This document shows, piece after piece, positions 7,057 through 14,857 of a stretch of DNA of 18,127 nt; the first letter of the stretch is position 1; every line of letters starts with the position of its first letter. Source of the stretch: Acidobacteriota bacterium (lineage in GTDB: Bacteria; Acidobacteriota; UBA6911; RPQK01; JADFOI01); contig JAPYTY010000011.1 in NCBI GenBank assembly GCA_029942065.1, positions 1-18,127 on the forward strand, in the 5' to 3' direction. The position numbers and the translations under genes are program-made. The notes beneath the pieces were generated by a model that made no database searches, was not told where the DNA came from, and saw nothing but the letters and a program-made list of their open reading frames with translations.

Positions 7057-8214
7057 ATGAGCAGTCAACAGAAGATCCACTCGGCTCGTCAGGCCATCAT
7101 CGACGCGCGTCGCGTTGTGGTGAAGGTCGGTTCAGGCATTCTGGTGGATCAGGACCATCGCCTGGACGAGGAACGCATCAGCGCACTGGTGGAAGACCTG
7201 GTCGCCCTGCGTGAGGGTGGGGTCCAGGTAGTCCTGGTCAGCTCGGGAGCCGTCGCCGCCGGTGCCCCCCTGATGGGTCTCGAAAAACAAGACAAGACCA
7301 TTCCCCAGAAGCAGGCTTGTGCCGCCCTTGGCCAGACTCGGTTGATGGCGCTCTATGAACGGCTTTTCTCCCGGCACGGATACCACGCCGCACAGATTCT
7401 GCTCACCCAGGACGATGTTCGCAACCGTGAGCGCTATCTCAATGCCAAGAACACCTTTCAAACCCTGCTCTCGGCAGGCATTGTACCGGTGGTCAACGAA
7501 AACGATTCGGTGGTGGTGGAAGAGATCAAGTTCGGGGACAACGACAACCTGTCGGCTCAGGTAGCGGCTCTGGTCCAGGCCGATCTGCTGCTGCTGCTTT
7601 CTTCAGTGGGCGGCTTTTATGAAAAAAAGCTGGCCGAGGTGGAAGAAAACGAAAAGCCCGTGGCCGTAGTTGAACAGATCACCGAGGACCATTTCCGACA
7701 TACCCAGGACCAGGAAACCGGGAACCGCATCACTACCGGCGGAATGAAATCCAAGCTGCTGGCGATTCAAAAAGCCGCCGAGTACGGCCTTCCCTCCATT
7801 CTCGCCAACGGGCTGAGCCCGGGCATCGTCCCCAGGATTCTCAAGGGGGAGGGGGAAGGGACCCTGTTCCTGGCACAGGAGGAAGGGCTTTCCGCTCGCA
7901 AGCACTGGATCATTCATTCACTCGTTCCTCAAGGGTCCTTGACGGTGGACGCGGGCGCACTCCAAGCCATCGTCAAGCAGGGCAAGAGCCTTCTACCGAT
8001 CGGCATCACCGCCGTATCCGGGGATTTTCGCTCCGGCAATGCCGTTCAGGTGCTGGGACCCGACGGCACGGAAGTGGCTCGAGGCATCAGCAACTACGGC
8101 TCCCACGAGGTCCAGGTGATACAGGGTCAGCGGAGCGGAGAGATCGAATCACTGCTCGGCTACTCCTACTACGACGAGGTCGTTCATCGAGACGACCTGG
8201 TCCTGTTAAAATAA
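7057..8214 (+). CDS. proB: Glutamate 5-kinase with C-terminal PUA domain
   Basis: This enzyme phosphorylates glutamate to gamma-glutamyl phosphate, the committed step of proline synthesis. The amino-acid kinase domain occupies about residues 17-265: VVKVGSG (21-27), SSGAVAAG (62-69), VVNENDSV (145-152), GDNDNLSA (160-167) and TGGMKSK (227-233). A PUA domain follows (about 280-375, ending GYSYYDEVVHRDDLVLL). The 385-residue length is typical of the two-domain enzyme. Feedback inhibition by proline is known for the family and cannot be judged here. The ribosome binding site before the ATG is weak (GGAAA at about 7 bases). proA follows 17 bp after the stop in the same operon. Confidence 0.97.
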   Translation: MSSQQKIHSARQAIIDARRVVVKVGSGILVDQDHRLDEERISALVEDLVALREGGVQVVLVSSGAVAAGAPLMGLEKQDKTIPQKQACAALGQTRLMALYERLFSRHGYHAAQILLTQDDVRNRERYLNAKNTFQTLLSAGIVPVVNENDSVVVEEIKFGDNDNLSAQVAALVQADLLLLLSSVGGFYEKKLAEVEENEKPVAVVEQITEDHFRHTQDQETGNRITTGGMKSKLLAIQKAAEYGLPSILANGLSPGIVPRILKGEGEGTLFLAQEEGLSARKHWIIHSLVPQGSLTVDAGALQAIVKQGKSLLPIGITAVSGDFRSGNAVQVLGPDGTEVARGISNYGSHEVQVIQGQRSGEIESLLGYSYYDEVVHRDDLVLLK

Positions 8215-8231
8215 GCCTGACGAGAAAACTT

Positions 8232-9509
8232 ATGACGGCCGAAGTGGATGCTTCCCTGGAAGAAAAAATTGTCGAGCTGACCTGCGGTGCCCGTGCGGCC
8301 GGCCGCAAGCTCGCCAACCAGAACACCCAGACCAAAAACGGGTTGCTCCTTGAGCTCGCCCGGCTGCTCGACTCCAAACCAACCCGCGCTCGTCTACTGG
8401 AAGCCAATTCAAAGGATCTGGAGGCGGCACGAGAAAAGGGAATTTCAGGAGCTCTGCTGGACCGGTTGGCCCTGGACGACAAACGAATCGACGGCATGAT
8501 TCAGGGACTGGAGGAGGTGGCAAAACTGCCCGACCCGGTCGGCGTTGTGCGGCAATCGTGGACCCGGCCCAATGGATTGCAGGTGGACAAAAGGACCATC
8601 CCTCTAGGGGTGGTCGGAATCATCTACGAGGCCCGGCCCAACGTCACCATCGATGCCTTTTCTCTTTGCTTCAAGGCCGGCAACGCAACCGTACTCAAGG
8701 GAGGATCAGAAGCCATTCACACCAACCGCGCACTGGTGGAGACTATTTCCAGCGTGCTGACTCCGTCGGGCCTGGAAGACACCTGCCAGTTTATCGACTC
8801 GACCAGCCGCGAGGCGGTGTCGGTGCTGCTCCAGCAAGAGGAGACGGTGGACGTCATCATCCCCAGAGGTGGAGAACCGCTCATTCGCTTTGTCACCGCA
8901 AACAGCCGAATTCCGGTCATCAAGCACTACAAGGGGGTGTGTCACGTCTATGTGGATGAGCAGGCCGACCTCGAAATGGCTGCTGCCATCGCCGAGAACG
9001 CCAAGGTTTCCCGGCCCGGCGTCTGTAATGCTCTTGAGACCCTGCTGGTCCATGAGAAGGTGGCCTCGGAATTTTTGCCCGGCTTCTCAGAGAAAATGAA
9101 CACGGCCGGCGTGGAGCTCCGAGGAGACCCGGCCAGCCGAGCCATCCTTCCCGAGATCAGGAAGGCCACCGAGGAAGATTATTACGAGGAGTTTCTGGAT
9201 CTCATCCTGGCAGTGAGGGTGGTCTCCGGGCTGGACCAGGCCGTGGATCACATTGAAAAATACGGATCCTCCCACACAGAAGCCATCGTGACCCGGAGCT
9301 CCGACCGAGCCCGCGAATTTCTGGAACGAGTCGATTCCTCGGTGGTTCTGGTCAATGCCTCCACTCGCTTCTCTGACGGAGGCGAGCTGGGATTGGGAGC
9401 TGAGATCGGGATCAGTACCAGCAAGCTGCACGCTTACGGACCGATGGGACTGGAAAGCCTGGTCACCGAAAAGTTCGTGATCCACGGGGAAGGGCAAATT
9501 CGGGAATAG
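8232..9509 (+). CDS. proA: Gamma-glutamyl phosphate reductase (glutamate-5-semialdehyde dehydrogenase)
   Basis: This enzyme reduces gamma-glutamyl phosphate to glutamate-5-semialdehyde with NADPH, directly using the unstable product of ProB. It is 425 residues long with an aldehyde-dehydrogenase-type fold. Visible landmarks: IYEARPNVTIDAF (131-143), KAGNATVLKGGSEA (148-161), VIIPRGGEPLI (208-218) and the catalytic-cysteine segment RPGVCNALETLLVH (261-274, Cys265). It ends LVTEKFVIHGEGQIRE, as is usual. The short 17-bp spacing after proB suggests one transcript and perhaps translational coupling. The Shine-Dalgarno is poor (GAGAAAAC). No proC is in the window. Module C begins a few bases after the stop. 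Confidence 0.97.
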   Translation: MTAEVDASLEEKIVELTCGARAAGRKLANQNTQTKNGLLLELARLLDSKPTRARLLEANSKDLEAAREKGISGALLDRLALDDKRIDGMIQGLEEVAKLPDPVGVVRQSWTRPNGLQVDKRTIPLGVVGIIYEARPNVTIDAFSLCFKAGNATVLKGGSEAIHTNRALVETISSVLTPSGLEDTCQFIDSTSREAVSVLLQQEETVDVIIPRGGEPLIRFVTANSRIPVIKHYKGVCHVYVDEQADLEMAAAIAENAKVSRPGVCNALETLLVHEKVASEFLPGFSEKMNTAGVELRGDPASRAILPEIRKATEEDYYEEFLDLILAVRVVSGLDQAVDHIEKYGSSHTEAIVTRSSDRAREFLERVDSSVVLVNASTRFSDGGELGLGAEIGISTSKLHAYGPMGLESLVTEKFVIHGEGQIRE

Positions 9510-9511
9510 GC

Positions 9512-9668
9512 CTCACGAAGAAATTTTCACCACAGAGACACAGAGAAGACAATTCTTTTTTGTCTTATTTATCCAATCTCAGCCAACTCAGCAGGATCGT
9601 GCCAACCTGAAACGTGGAACCTGGAACGCGCTGGTCGAAGACCAGCGGCCGAGGCGCCTCAGGCGCCG
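9512..9668 (+). repeat. Composite repeat block C-spacer-A-B after proA
   Basis: Read in proA sense: TTTCACCACAGAGACACAG (from about 9526), then AAGACAA-TTCTTT-TTGTCTT, a small hairpin merging into a T-run that may act as a weak terminator. A spacer follows (TCCAATCTCAGCCAACTCAG...GGATCGTGCCAA), matched in part at 4545-4600 and 14894-14905. Then come heptads CCTGAAA, CGTGGAA, CCTGGAA (9608-9628) and the perfect module B hairpin CGCTGGTC-GAA-GACCAGCG (9631-9649). A GGCGCC dyad comes last. This fills the gap between the convergent proA and amidohydrolase genes. Confidence 0.8.
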
Positions 9669-9680
9669 ATTCCGGGCTAG

Positions 9681-11690
9681 CTACATTCCTCCCCGTTGTC
9701 GCTCCTCGAAAATCCGTGCGATCTCCGACAGTGGTTTGCCGATATGTTCCACATCTTCATCCTTGAAATCGTAATCAGGTCCAACCGCCTCGACTCCAAA
9801 ATCACTGGCCAGTGATTCGTTGAGCACGATCATCTTGCCGCCCACCATGGTCATGAGAGGATGGATCTTCAGAATATCATCCACCGGAATGGTGAAGTAA
9901 TCGCGGTCGATGATCAACAAATCTGCGAATTTCCCCACTTCCAGCGAACCGATCATATCCGGTTTTCGCACGTACTCGGCAGCCCAGCGTGTGAACATTT
10001 TCAAGGCATGCACCCGATCAATCCGCTCCTCGGGCTGCCAGACTGTTCCGTCGAACCTGCGGGTTACGGATATCCAGGGCTGATAAAATGGAGGCCGGAA
10101 ATCTCCTGTTCCAACTCGGTCGGCACCAGATCCCCAATGCTGGCCCACTAGCTGGACATCCGATTCAATCCAGGTATTGAAGGGAAGGAAGAAGTCATTC
10201 ATCTGGGGACCATAGTCTGCAATCCACTTGGGGGCTTCCCGGGCAATGATATCGGGACCGCAACTCAACATGATCCCGTAATCTTTCAGGCTCTGGATCA
10301 TCTCCGGGGACTTTCCGATCACATCGCAATGCTCACCCGTCATCTTCAACTGCCGCACATCTTCCATGGTCATGCCATTGGCTTCCCGGGCCCGATCGAC
10401 CATTCTGAAGAAGGCACGGGCACTTTCACTTCCACAGATGTGCACTCCTGCCAGCCGCCATCCGGCCTTCATCGCATTCTCCAGCACATCCCAGGGCAGC
10501 TCCCCGGGTTGGGGGCAGACCTCCCGAGCCTTGATATGAGCGGGAGCCACCGTATCCGGACCCGTACAGGATTCCGGATAAAGGGAATCCCAGCGCTCAG
10601 AAGCGACCCCGTCAATCCAGAAATAGTCGTTGCCTATTCCCTGCAGCACCCCCGTCCGGCGGTACATTTGGCGGGTCTGCTCAGGATCAGTGGGCATGCG
10701 ATGCACTTCATAGTGGGCATCCAAACGAATGGGCATCTGACCGACACCGGCCAGAGTGGCATACCCGCTCATCACCTTTGGGAATGGAATGCGGGTGGAA
10801 AAGGTGGTCACTCCCTTGGCCGCAAAATCTTCAGCTGAGAGCTTGAGTGCTTGAGCTAAAATGGTGAGAGGGACCTTCTCGAGGAAGAGTTCCCAGGTAA
10901 TGACGGCCATCTCCTGGCTTCCGATCCAGCCGATCTCCGGGATATCTTCATGAATGACGTCTCCGTGCATGGTCTCCTGGATGGAGGCGGAGTATCCCGG
11001 TAAAAAGTCATTCATGATCTCCAGGGCTTTCGAATTCAGGTTGCCTCTTAGCCCTGGTCGCATCAGGACCGGGTTTTCCGGAGCCCAGACGTCCAGGGTC
11101 CTACGCGTCGTTAAACGCCGCGTCATCCCCCAGAGCCCAAGATCGGCAGGTGCTTCCGGATGAGCTTGCATCTGAAGCACCACCCACTGGCCGGGTTCCA
11201 CCTTCTTGACCGCTTCCTGGATGGCATCCCGCATGATGGCCTGAGTCTTCTCCAGGTCGCGGTCCGCCTGGGCCCTCACGATAATGCCATCGGGAGGGTA
11301 GGTAAAACCAAACCGGTCCAGATATCCGGTTGCACGACCGTAGATATGGCTGTGAGGCTCAACAATGCCCGGCATTAGGGTTCTTCCTTTCAGGTCGAAC
11401 ACCCTGGTATCGGGTCCCGCCAGGGCTCTGACTTCCGCATTGGTCCCCAGTTTGACGATCTTATCTTCCTTGACGGCAATTGCCTGGTACACGTTTCCCA
11501 CCTGGGTCGAGGTGGAAGCATCGTCCATGCTCACCACTTTACCGTTGACAAAAAGGGTTTCGGGGTATCCCCACTGGGCCACCTCGGGGGGCAACTGCTG
11601 GGCAGCCGTTTGAGCATGGGTCAAGAACAACACCGCACTCAGAGTCAAAACCAGGGTGATCAATTTGGGAGTGGGATTTTCAGTGTTCAT
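9681..11690 (-). CDS. Exported amidohydrolase, YtcJ/Amidohydro_3 type, with atypical metal-site motifs
   Basis: A 669-residue member of the amidohydrolase superfamily. Residues 1-30 form a Sec signal peptide (hydrophobic LITLVLTLSAVLFLTHA, cleavage near TAAQQ), so it is probably periplasmic. The composite beta-sandwich segments are LFVNGKVVSMDD (46-57) and the C-terminal GSLEVGKFADLLIIDRDYF (581-599). The barrel begins with MPGIVEPHSHIYG (106-118), whose His113/His115 are the first metal ligands. Family members usually continue with a K-x-x-x-DG strand, a VHAIGD strand, an EHA strand and a GSD strand. Here these read YFWIDG, VHICGS (His417), GEHC (His454) and QHWGSGAD, so the lysine and the final aspartate look altered. 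Substrate unknown. AGGAGG four bases before the ATG supports the start. Confidence 0.82.
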   Translation of the reverse strand: MNTENPTPKLITLVLTLSAVLFLTHAQTAAQQLPPEVAQWGYPETLFVNGKVVSMDDASTSTQVGNVYQAIAVKEDKIVKLGTNAEVRALAGPDTRVFDLKGRTLMPGIVEPHSHIYGRATGYLDRFGFTYPPDGIIVRAQADRDLEKTQAIMRDAIQEAVKKVEPGQWVVLQMQAHPEAPADLGLWGMTRRLTTRRTLDVWAPENPVLMRPGLRGNLNSKALEIMNDFLPGYSASIQETMHGDVIHEDIPEIGWIGSQEMAVITWELFLEKVPLTILAQALKLSAEDFAAKGVTTFSTRIPFPKVMSGYATLAGVGQMPIRLDAHYEVHRMPTDPEQTRQMYRRTGVLQGIGNDYFWIDGVASERWDSLYPESCTGPDTVAPAHIKAREVCPQPGELPWDVLENAMKAGWRLAGVHICGSESARAFFRMVDRAREANGMTMEDVRQLKMTGEHCDVIGKSPEMIQSLKDYGIMLSCGPDIIAREAPKWIADYGPQMNDFFLPFNTWIESDVQLVGQHWGSGADRVGTGDFRPPFYQPWISVTRRFDGTVWQPEERIDRVHALKMFTRWAAEYVRKPDMIGSLEVGKFADLLIIDRDYFTIPVDDILKIHPLMTMVGGKMIVLNESLASDFGVEAVGPDYDFKDEDVEHIGKPLSEIARIFEERQRGGM

Positions 11691-11742
11691 GGAACCTCCT
11701 GTTGCCGAGAGTCTATCTTTCTTTCATCCTTTTTGCACCTCG

Positions 11743-11773
11743 AAAGCGGGGTCCGCTGCGCGGACTCCGCTTT
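11743..11773. terminator. Strong hairpin flanked by A and T runs
   Basis: AAAGCGGGGTCCGC-TGC-GCGGACTCCGCTTT is a 14-bp stem with a single G/T pair and a 3-nt loop. It carries A residues on one side and TTTT on the other, as expected of a bidirectional intrinsic terminator. It lies between the end of copA and the start of the amidohydrolase gene, both on the minus strand, and could insulate the latter. It may also be another dispersed hairpin module; only one copy is visible here. Confidence 0.5.
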
Positions 11774-11817
11774 TGTGCTGTGGTGCTGTCGTGCCGGAAT
11801 CGGCCCGATCTTGCTGT

Positions 11818-11998
11818 GGGCGCACTCGGTGCGCCCCTACACTCACCTGGCTGACCTCGCTCCGAAGGAGCGACAGAGTCTGGCTCAGGGCGCCCCGCCC
11901 TGGGGCAGTCTTATCTTCTCTGTGCCTCTGTGTCTCTGTGTCTCTGTGTCTCTGTGTCTCTGTGGTGAAACTTCTTCTTTGTGTCTTTGTGGTGAGGA
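11818..11998 (-). repeat. Composite repeat block C-E-hairpin-D after copA
   Basis: Read in copA sense from the stop: a module C unit, then TTTCACCACAGAG with a tandem octamer array (plus strand TGTGCCTC then four TGTGTCTC, 11921-11960). Next come a module E hairpin (11880-11908, 11 of 13 pairs), a perfect TCGCTCC-GAA-GGAGCGA hairpin (11857-11873), and module D GGGCGCACT-C-GGTGCGCCC (11818-11836). Together with 11691-11817 this accounts for the whole 308-bp gap; no gene is supported in it. Confidence 0.8.
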
Positions 11999-14269
11999 TT
12001 ATTCACGAAGACGCAAGCTGTTGGTCACCACGGTGACGCTGCTAAAGGCCATGGCGAAGGCGGCCATGATGGGATGAAGCGAGCGCAGCAGCACCGGCAG
12101 GGCCTCGAATGGGTAAAGAACGCCCGCCGCGATGGGAATGAGAATGACGTTGTAAAAAAAAGCCCAGAAGAGATTCTGCTTGATGGTGCGCAAAGTGGCC
12201 TGGCTCAGGGCAATAGCCTGGGGAACGGAACGCAGGTCTCCCCGCATCAGCGTCACGTCTGCCGTCTCCATGGCAACATCGGTTCCGGTACCGATGGCGA
12301 TGCCCACATCCGCCTGTGTCAGCGCGGGGGCATCATTGATGCCGTCCCCCACCATGGCCACCAGTCCCTCCTGCTCCTGTTGGAGCCTTTCAATCTGCAC
12401 GGCCTTCTCACCCGGCAGGACCTCCGCCAACAGGCGGTCAATCCCCACCTCCCGGGCAATAGCCTGGGCCGTGGCCTGGTTGTCTCCGGTCAACATTACA
12501 ACCGTCAAACCCAGCTCCCGAATTTCGGCGACCGCTTCCCGGGCCCCCGGTTTGACAATATCGGCCACGCCGATCAGACCGACCGCCTTGTCTTCAAGGG
12601 CCACCCAGATGACGGTTTTGGCCTGGGACTGCAAACGCCCGGCTTGCTCCTCCAGTCCATTGAGATCCACCCGGTATTGAGTCATCATCCTCAAGTTGCC
12701 CAGCAGGACCTTCTGATTTTCCACTCGGGCCAGCACCCCCTCCCCCGACTGCGCTTCAAATTCCTGAGGTGATCCGATCGGAAGATCCCGCTTGCGGGCC
12801 TCCCTGACGATGGCTTCACCCAGAGGATGCTCGCTGCCGCTTTCCGCGGAGGCGGCAAGTTCCAGCAACCAATCGCCGGCGACCGGATCGGAGGTCTGGA
12901 TATCGGTGACCGAGGGCTGTCCCAGCGTGAGGGTCCCCGTTTTGTCGAGCACGATGGTCTTGAGGGAATGAGCACGCTCCAGCGCCTGGGAGTTTTTGAA
13001 GAGAATCCCCTTCTGGGCGCCGCGTCCAGTGGCCACCATGATGGCCGTCGGCGTGGCCAGCCCCAGAGCACAGGGGCAGGCGATCACCAGCACCGCCACC
13101 ATCCGGATCATGGCCTCCGTAAAACCGGCCGACAGGACCAGCCACCAGATGAGAAAGGTGCCCGCGGCAATCAGGATGACGATGGGGACGAACACAGCGG
13201 CCACCCGGTCCGCCAGCCTCTGGATCGGTGCCCGGCTCCCCTGAGCCTCCTCCACCATCCGAATGATCTGAGCCAGGGCGGTTTCCGCCCCCACTCTTCT
13301 GGCCTCAAACTGCAGCCTTCCCTGTTTGTTGATCGAGCCTCCGATCACCTCATCTCCCGGCTGCTTGTCAACGGGCAAGCTCTCTCCGGTGAGCATGCTT
13401 TCATCGACACTGGAATTTCCATGAGTGATGATGCCGTCCACGGGAATTCTCTCCCCGGGCCGGACGATGATCGGGTCGTTGACGGCAACCTCTTCGAGGG
13501 GAATGTCCACCTCCTGGCCTTCCCTCACCAGGCGGGCCGTTTCAGGGCGCAGCCCCATCAGTTTCTTGATGGCCGCACTGGTTTTCCCCTTGGCCCGGGC
13601 CTCCAGCAGCTTGCCCAGTTTGATCAGGGTGATGATCACGGCCGCCGTCTCGTAGTAAACATGGGTTCCCAGGGCTTGGCTTCCCAGGCCCAGGGCAATC
13701 GTGACCGGCAGACTATAGAAAAAGGCAGCCGATGAGCCCATGGCGATCAGGACATCCATGTTGGCGGTTCCATTGCGCAGGGCCTTGTAGGCCCCCACGT
13801 AAAACCCCCAGCCCACGTAAAACTGAACCGGCGCGGCCAGCAGCGCCATCAACACGTTGACCCAGGGCTGATGGGCCCAGGCGCCCAGCAACCCAAAATC
13901 TCGGGTCATCGCCAGCAGAAAAAGGGGGACCGAAAAGGTCACCCCGATCCAGAGCTTGAGGCTCTGACCTCGAATCTCTTCCTCCTCCCGGGCCTTTCCC
14001 TCGCTGTCCTCGTACATCCGGACCTCGACTACCCCATAGCCGATCCTCTCGATAGCCCGGGTCAGGATCTCTCGGTTCACCTGTTGAGGTAGAAACTCGA
14101 CGGTGGCCTTTTCGGTGGCATAGTTGACCGTCGCGTCCACCACACCGGGAACCTTTTTCTGCAGTGTCCTGTGAATGGTGGCGGCGCAGTTGGCACAGGT
14201 CATCCCGGTGATGGCCAGGGTCTCCCGCTGCATCCCGGCAGTTTCAGCGGTGTCAGAAGAGGGTTTCAT
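11999..14269 (-). CDS. copA: Copper-exporting P1B-type ATPase
   Basis: Pumps Cu(I) out of the cytoplasm at the expense of ATP. Numbered from the ATG at 14269 (756 aa): one N-terminal heavy-metal domain with GMTCANCA (Cys25/Cys28), membrane helices, the actuator loop TGES (294-297), the Cu-selective CPC (398-400), phosphorylation site DKTGT (Asp442), SEHP (479-482), GDGINDAPA (641-649), and the YN and MxxSS signatures of Cu(I) pumps in the last two helices. The frame stays open upstream to a TTG at 14323, but the ATG overlaps the copZ stop (TGATG). That overlap, typical of translational coupling, makes it the better start. It is the third gene of csoR-copZ-copA, and copper-induced expression through CsoR is expected. 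Confidence 0.95.
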   Translation of the reverse strand: MKPSSDTAETAGMQRETLAITGMTCANCAATIHRTLQKKVPGVVDATVNYATEKATVEFLPQQVNREILTRAIERIGYGVVEVRMYEDSEGKAREEEEIRGQSLKLWIGVTFSVPLFLLAMTRDFGLLGAWAHQPWVNVLMALLAAPVQFYVGWGFYVGAYKALRNGTANMDVLIAMGSSAAFFYSLPVTIALGLGSQALGTHVYYETAAVIITLIKLGKLLEARAKGKTSAAIKKLMGLRPETARLVREGQEVDIPLEEVAVNDPIIVRPGERIPVDGIITHGNSSVDESMLTGESLPVDKQPGDEVIGGSINKQGRLQFEARRVGAETALAQIIRMVEEAQGSRAPIQRLADRVAAVFVPIVILIAAGTFLIWWLVLSAGFTEAMIRMVAVLVIACPCALGLATPTAIMVATGRGAQKGILFKNSQALERAHSLKTIVLDKTGTLTLGQPSVTDIQTSDPVAGDWLLELAASAESGSEHPLGEAIVREARKRDLPIGSPQEFEAQSGEGVLARVENQKVLLGNLRMMTQYRVDLNGLEEQAGRLQSQAKTVIWVALEDKAVGLIGVADIVKPGAREAVAEIRELGLTVVMLTGDNQATAQAIAREVGIDRLLAEVLPGEKAVQIERLQQEQEGLVAMVGDGINDAPALTQADVGIAIGTGTDVAMETADVTLMRGDLRSVPQAIALSQATLRTIKQNLFWAFFYNVILIPIAAGVLYPFEALPVLLRSLHPIMAAFAMAFSSVTVVTNSLRLRE

Positions 14270-14478
14270 CACGCCGCCGGTGGGTACTGGATTTCCTTCA
14301 GCAAGGCCTCGATCTGTTCCCAATCCAGCGACGAGTCCTCCCAGTCCACCGTCACCCTACGGCTTTGTTCATCAGCCCGGACTGAAACGATCCCCTCCAG
14401 TTCCCCCAACTCTCGTTCGATGGTCTTGACACAGTGGCCGCAACTGATGCTGGGAACTCGAAACACTTTGGTACTCAT
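14269..14478 (-). CDS. copZ: Copper chaperone, single heavy-metal-associated domain
   Basis: A 69-residue cytoplasmic HMA-domain protein with the metal site ISCGHC near its start, which binds Cu(I) and passes it to the CopA pump. The ATG at 14478 is preceded by AGGAGGT at a good distance. The frame extends 11 codons further upstream, but those overlap csoR and have no better ribosome binding site. Its Shine-Dalgarno AGGAGG is formed by the last two sense codons of csoR (AGG AGG, then TGA). Translation of the two genes is thus likely linked. Its own stop overlaps the copA start. Confidence 0.93.
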   Translation of the reverse strand: MSTKVFRVPSISCGHCVKTIERELGELEGIVSVRADEQSRRVTVDWEDSSLDWEQIEALLKEIQYPPAA

Positions 14479-14482
14479 GCTG

Positions 14483-14761
14483 TCACCTCCTTCCGGAACT
14501 TTTGAACACATCCAGGATTTCCTCGATCACACGCTCCCGATCGCTGGGGTTGTCTCCCCGGATCGCGGTGGTGGCACAGGTGTGCAGATGCCGATCCAGA
14601 ACCAGTTCGCTCACCTTGCCCAGGGCACGCTGGACGGCCCCGATCTGGTTCACGATGTCGATGCAGTACTGGTCCTCCTCCACCATCCGGGACACCCCGC
14701 GAACGTGCCCCTCAATGCTTTTTAACCTGCGTAAGATGCTGGCCTCATCCTTGGCGCTCAT
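14483..14761 (-). CDS. csoR: Copper-sensing repressor CsoR
   Basis: A 92-residue all-helical repressor of the CsoR/RcnR/FrmR family that releases its operator on binding Cu(I). The Cu ligands of true CsoR proteins are all present with the correct spacing: Cys33 (DQYCIDIVNQI), His58 and Cys62 (DRHLHTC), that is 25 and 4 residues apart. The N-terminal RRLKSIEGHVRGVSRMVEED matches the DNA-binding and dimer helix. It heads the csoR-copZ-copA operon and should repress it by binding the G/C palindrome just upstream. GAGGAG lies shortly before the ATG. A nickel or formaldehyde sensor is less likely given the ligand set and neighbours. Confidence 0.94.
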   Translation of the reverse strand: MSAKDEASILRRLKSIEGHVRGVSRMVEEDQYCIDIVNQIGAVQRALGKVSELVLDRHLHTCATTAIRGDNPSDRERVIEEILDVFKSSGRR

Positions 14762-14781
14762 TCCTCTCCTCTCTTCCCCAA

Positions 14782-14804
14782 TCCCACCCCCCAGGGGGGG
14801 GTAT
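14782..14804 (-). promoter_or_regulatory. CsoR operator
   Basis: The plus strand reads ACCCCCC-A-GGGGGGGGTAT (14786-14804), a near-perfect G/C palindrome flanked by A/T. CsoR operators are known to be of this TACCCCCC...GGGGGGTA kind. It overlaps the predicted transcription start of csoR-copZ-copA, just downstream of the -10, where a bound repressor would block initiation. Confidence 0.85.
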
Positions 14805-14808
14805 TCAA

Positions 14809-14837
14809 ATTGTAAAACGGTCCGAAGCGATTGTCAA
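14809..14837 (-). promoter_or_regulatory. Promoter of csoR-copZ-copA
   Basis: On the minus strand TTGACA (14837-14832), a 17-bp spacer and TACAAT (14814-14809) form a near-consensus sigma70 promoter. Transcription would start near 14802, inside the CsoR operator. A run of 14 G residues lies 6 bp upstream of the -35. Confidence 0.88.
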
Positions 14838-14843
14838 TCCGGA

Positions 14844-14857
14844 GGGGGGGGGGGGGG
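14844..14857. repeat. G14 homopolymer tract beside the copper promoter
   Basis: Fourteen consecutive G residues on the plus strand, 6 bp upstream of the -35 of the csoR promoter. On the minus strand it continues directly from GACC of a module B copy, whose remaining 3' arm (AGCG) is missing. Such tracts change length by slippage and are also prone to assembly error. Confidence 0.8.

Noticed and set aside
11610..12077. Plus-strand open frame with repeated Leu-Cys-Val-Ser residues
   Set aside because: It is the translation of the module C octamer repeat and neighbouring hairpins, a common kind of spurious protein.
12827..13735. Long plus-strand open frame opposite copA
   Set aside because: Shadow of a strongly conserved P-type ATPase reading frame; composition is unlike a real protein and there is no ribosome binding site.
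14269..14323. Upstream TTG start for copA adding 18 residues
   Set aside because: The extension lies inside copZ and lacks a ribosome binding site. The ATG overlapping the copZ stop is better supported.
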